From Clostridia bacterium (GTDB lineage: Bacteria > Bacillota > Clostridia > TANB77 > UBA1234): a stretch of DNA of 64,000 nucleotides. The notes under the pieces are model-generated. The model saw only the letters and a list, made by a program, of their open reading frames with translations. It did no database searches and was not told the DNA's origin. The stretch spans positions 1 through 64,000 of the forward strand of contig JAFUGH010000014.1 in NCBI GenBank assembly GCA_017469465.1, given 5' to 3'. This document shows positions 63,727-64,000 of this stretch, piece by piece (position 1 is the first letter of the stretch; each line of letters begins with the position of its first letter). A program made the translations under genes and the position numbers.

Positions 63727-64000
63727 ATGAAATACAATGGTTTCTTTTTGAGGTTCTTTGGTGGAACAATGAAAAAGGTAATAATAAGGCATTATAATAA
63801 TTCTTATGCTAACGAAGTAATGAAAAAAGCCAAAAAGATATATAGAAATATCATAGAAAATGCAGATGATATTGGAGGACTTCGCAATCCTTATGGTTAT
63901 AATTTCTTTTTTGCAATGGCTTATGTATCGGTATATATGGCAAGTGACAAGAAGATTCCCACAGAAGTGATTAGAGAGATGATGCAAGAGTCATTGAAAA
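63727..64000 (+). CDS. ATC-hydrolase-like protein, cut by window end
   Basis: The first 91 codons are visible, starting behind GGAGG. The reading MKYNGFFLRFFGGTMKKVII, then GGLRNPYGYNFFFAMAYVSVYMASDKKI resembles the N terminus of the L-2-amino-thiazoline-4-carboxylate hydrolase family, whose members are common in clostridia and mostly uncharacterised. The gene continues beyond the window, so the catalytic part is not visible. Confidence 0.65.
   Translation, partial: MKYNGFFLRFFGGTMKKVIIRHYNNSYANEVMKKAKKIYRNIIENADDIGGLRNPYGYNFFFAMAYVSVYMASDKKIPTEVIREMMQESLK

Overview
The window is AT-rich, densely coded, low-GC DNA with strong AGGAGG-type ribosome binding sites, TTGACA/TATAAT-type promoters, S-layer-homology (SLH) proteins and Listeria-Bacteroides (InlB-type) repeat proteins. 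This suggests an anaerobic, gut-type member of the Firmicutes, probably of clostridial affinity. No ribosomal RNA is present, so the genus cannot be fixed from the sequence alone.

Layout. 1-4.9 kb: a REP-like inverted repeat, an RsmC-like methyltransferase, an SLH protein, and a cation/proton antiporter overlapping an MgtC-family gene. 5.1-24.8 kb: an 18.2 kb gene for a 6068-residue extracellular protein that starts with a prepilin-like export/anchor segment and continues with about 35 InlB-type B-repeats, lectin-like inserts and beta-helix-like regions. It is followed by two paralogous small membrane-anchored proteins. 25.0-27.5 kb: an intact initiator tRNA gene, a second copy of its 3' end 2.1 kb away, and between them one GIY-YIG nuclease gene plus paired TTTGACTGA repeats. 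This looks like a very small tRNA-targeted island without its own integrase. 27.7-36.1 kb: an unknown protein, an ABC-2 export operon whose ATPase gene carries two single-base insertions, a DUF5684-like membrane protein, a Nudix hydrolase, an ArsC/Spx-like protein, a transglutaminase-like protein, and a HigB toxin with a HigA antitoxin fused to an ImmA/IrrE-type metallopeptidase.

36.1-58.3 kb is a defence island. It holds a type I restriction-modification operon (half hsdS, hsdM, an AbiJ-like gene, full hsdS, hsdR, a YgjP/DUF45 peptidase), a dead GIY-YIG/DUF4357 gene, a Ser/Thr kinase, a PD-(D/E)XK-like protein and a UvrD-like helicase with zinc ribbons. It continues with a GmrSD-type DUF262/DUF1524 enzyme, a TIGR04141/DUF6119-like protein, two uncharacterised proteins and a DpnD/PcfM-like small protein. 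It ends at a tyrosine integrase broken by three lesions, so the island is probably fixed unless helped in trans. 58.5-64 kb: small single genes (DUF6508-like, SLH protein with one B-repeat, ASCH, nucleotidyltransferase-like, TfoX-N, a condensation-type acyltransferase, and the start of an ATC-hydrolase-like protein). Two of these are driven by near-identical duplicated promoters.

The most interesting items are the prepilin-fronted giant adhesin, the integrase-less tRNA-fMet island with a nuclease cargo, the defence-gene neighbourhood at 51.1-56.1 kb that includes two uncharacterised genes, and the paired one-base insertions at the Walker A and signature glycines of the ABC ATPase. All functions are inferred from motifs read by eye; no database search was run.
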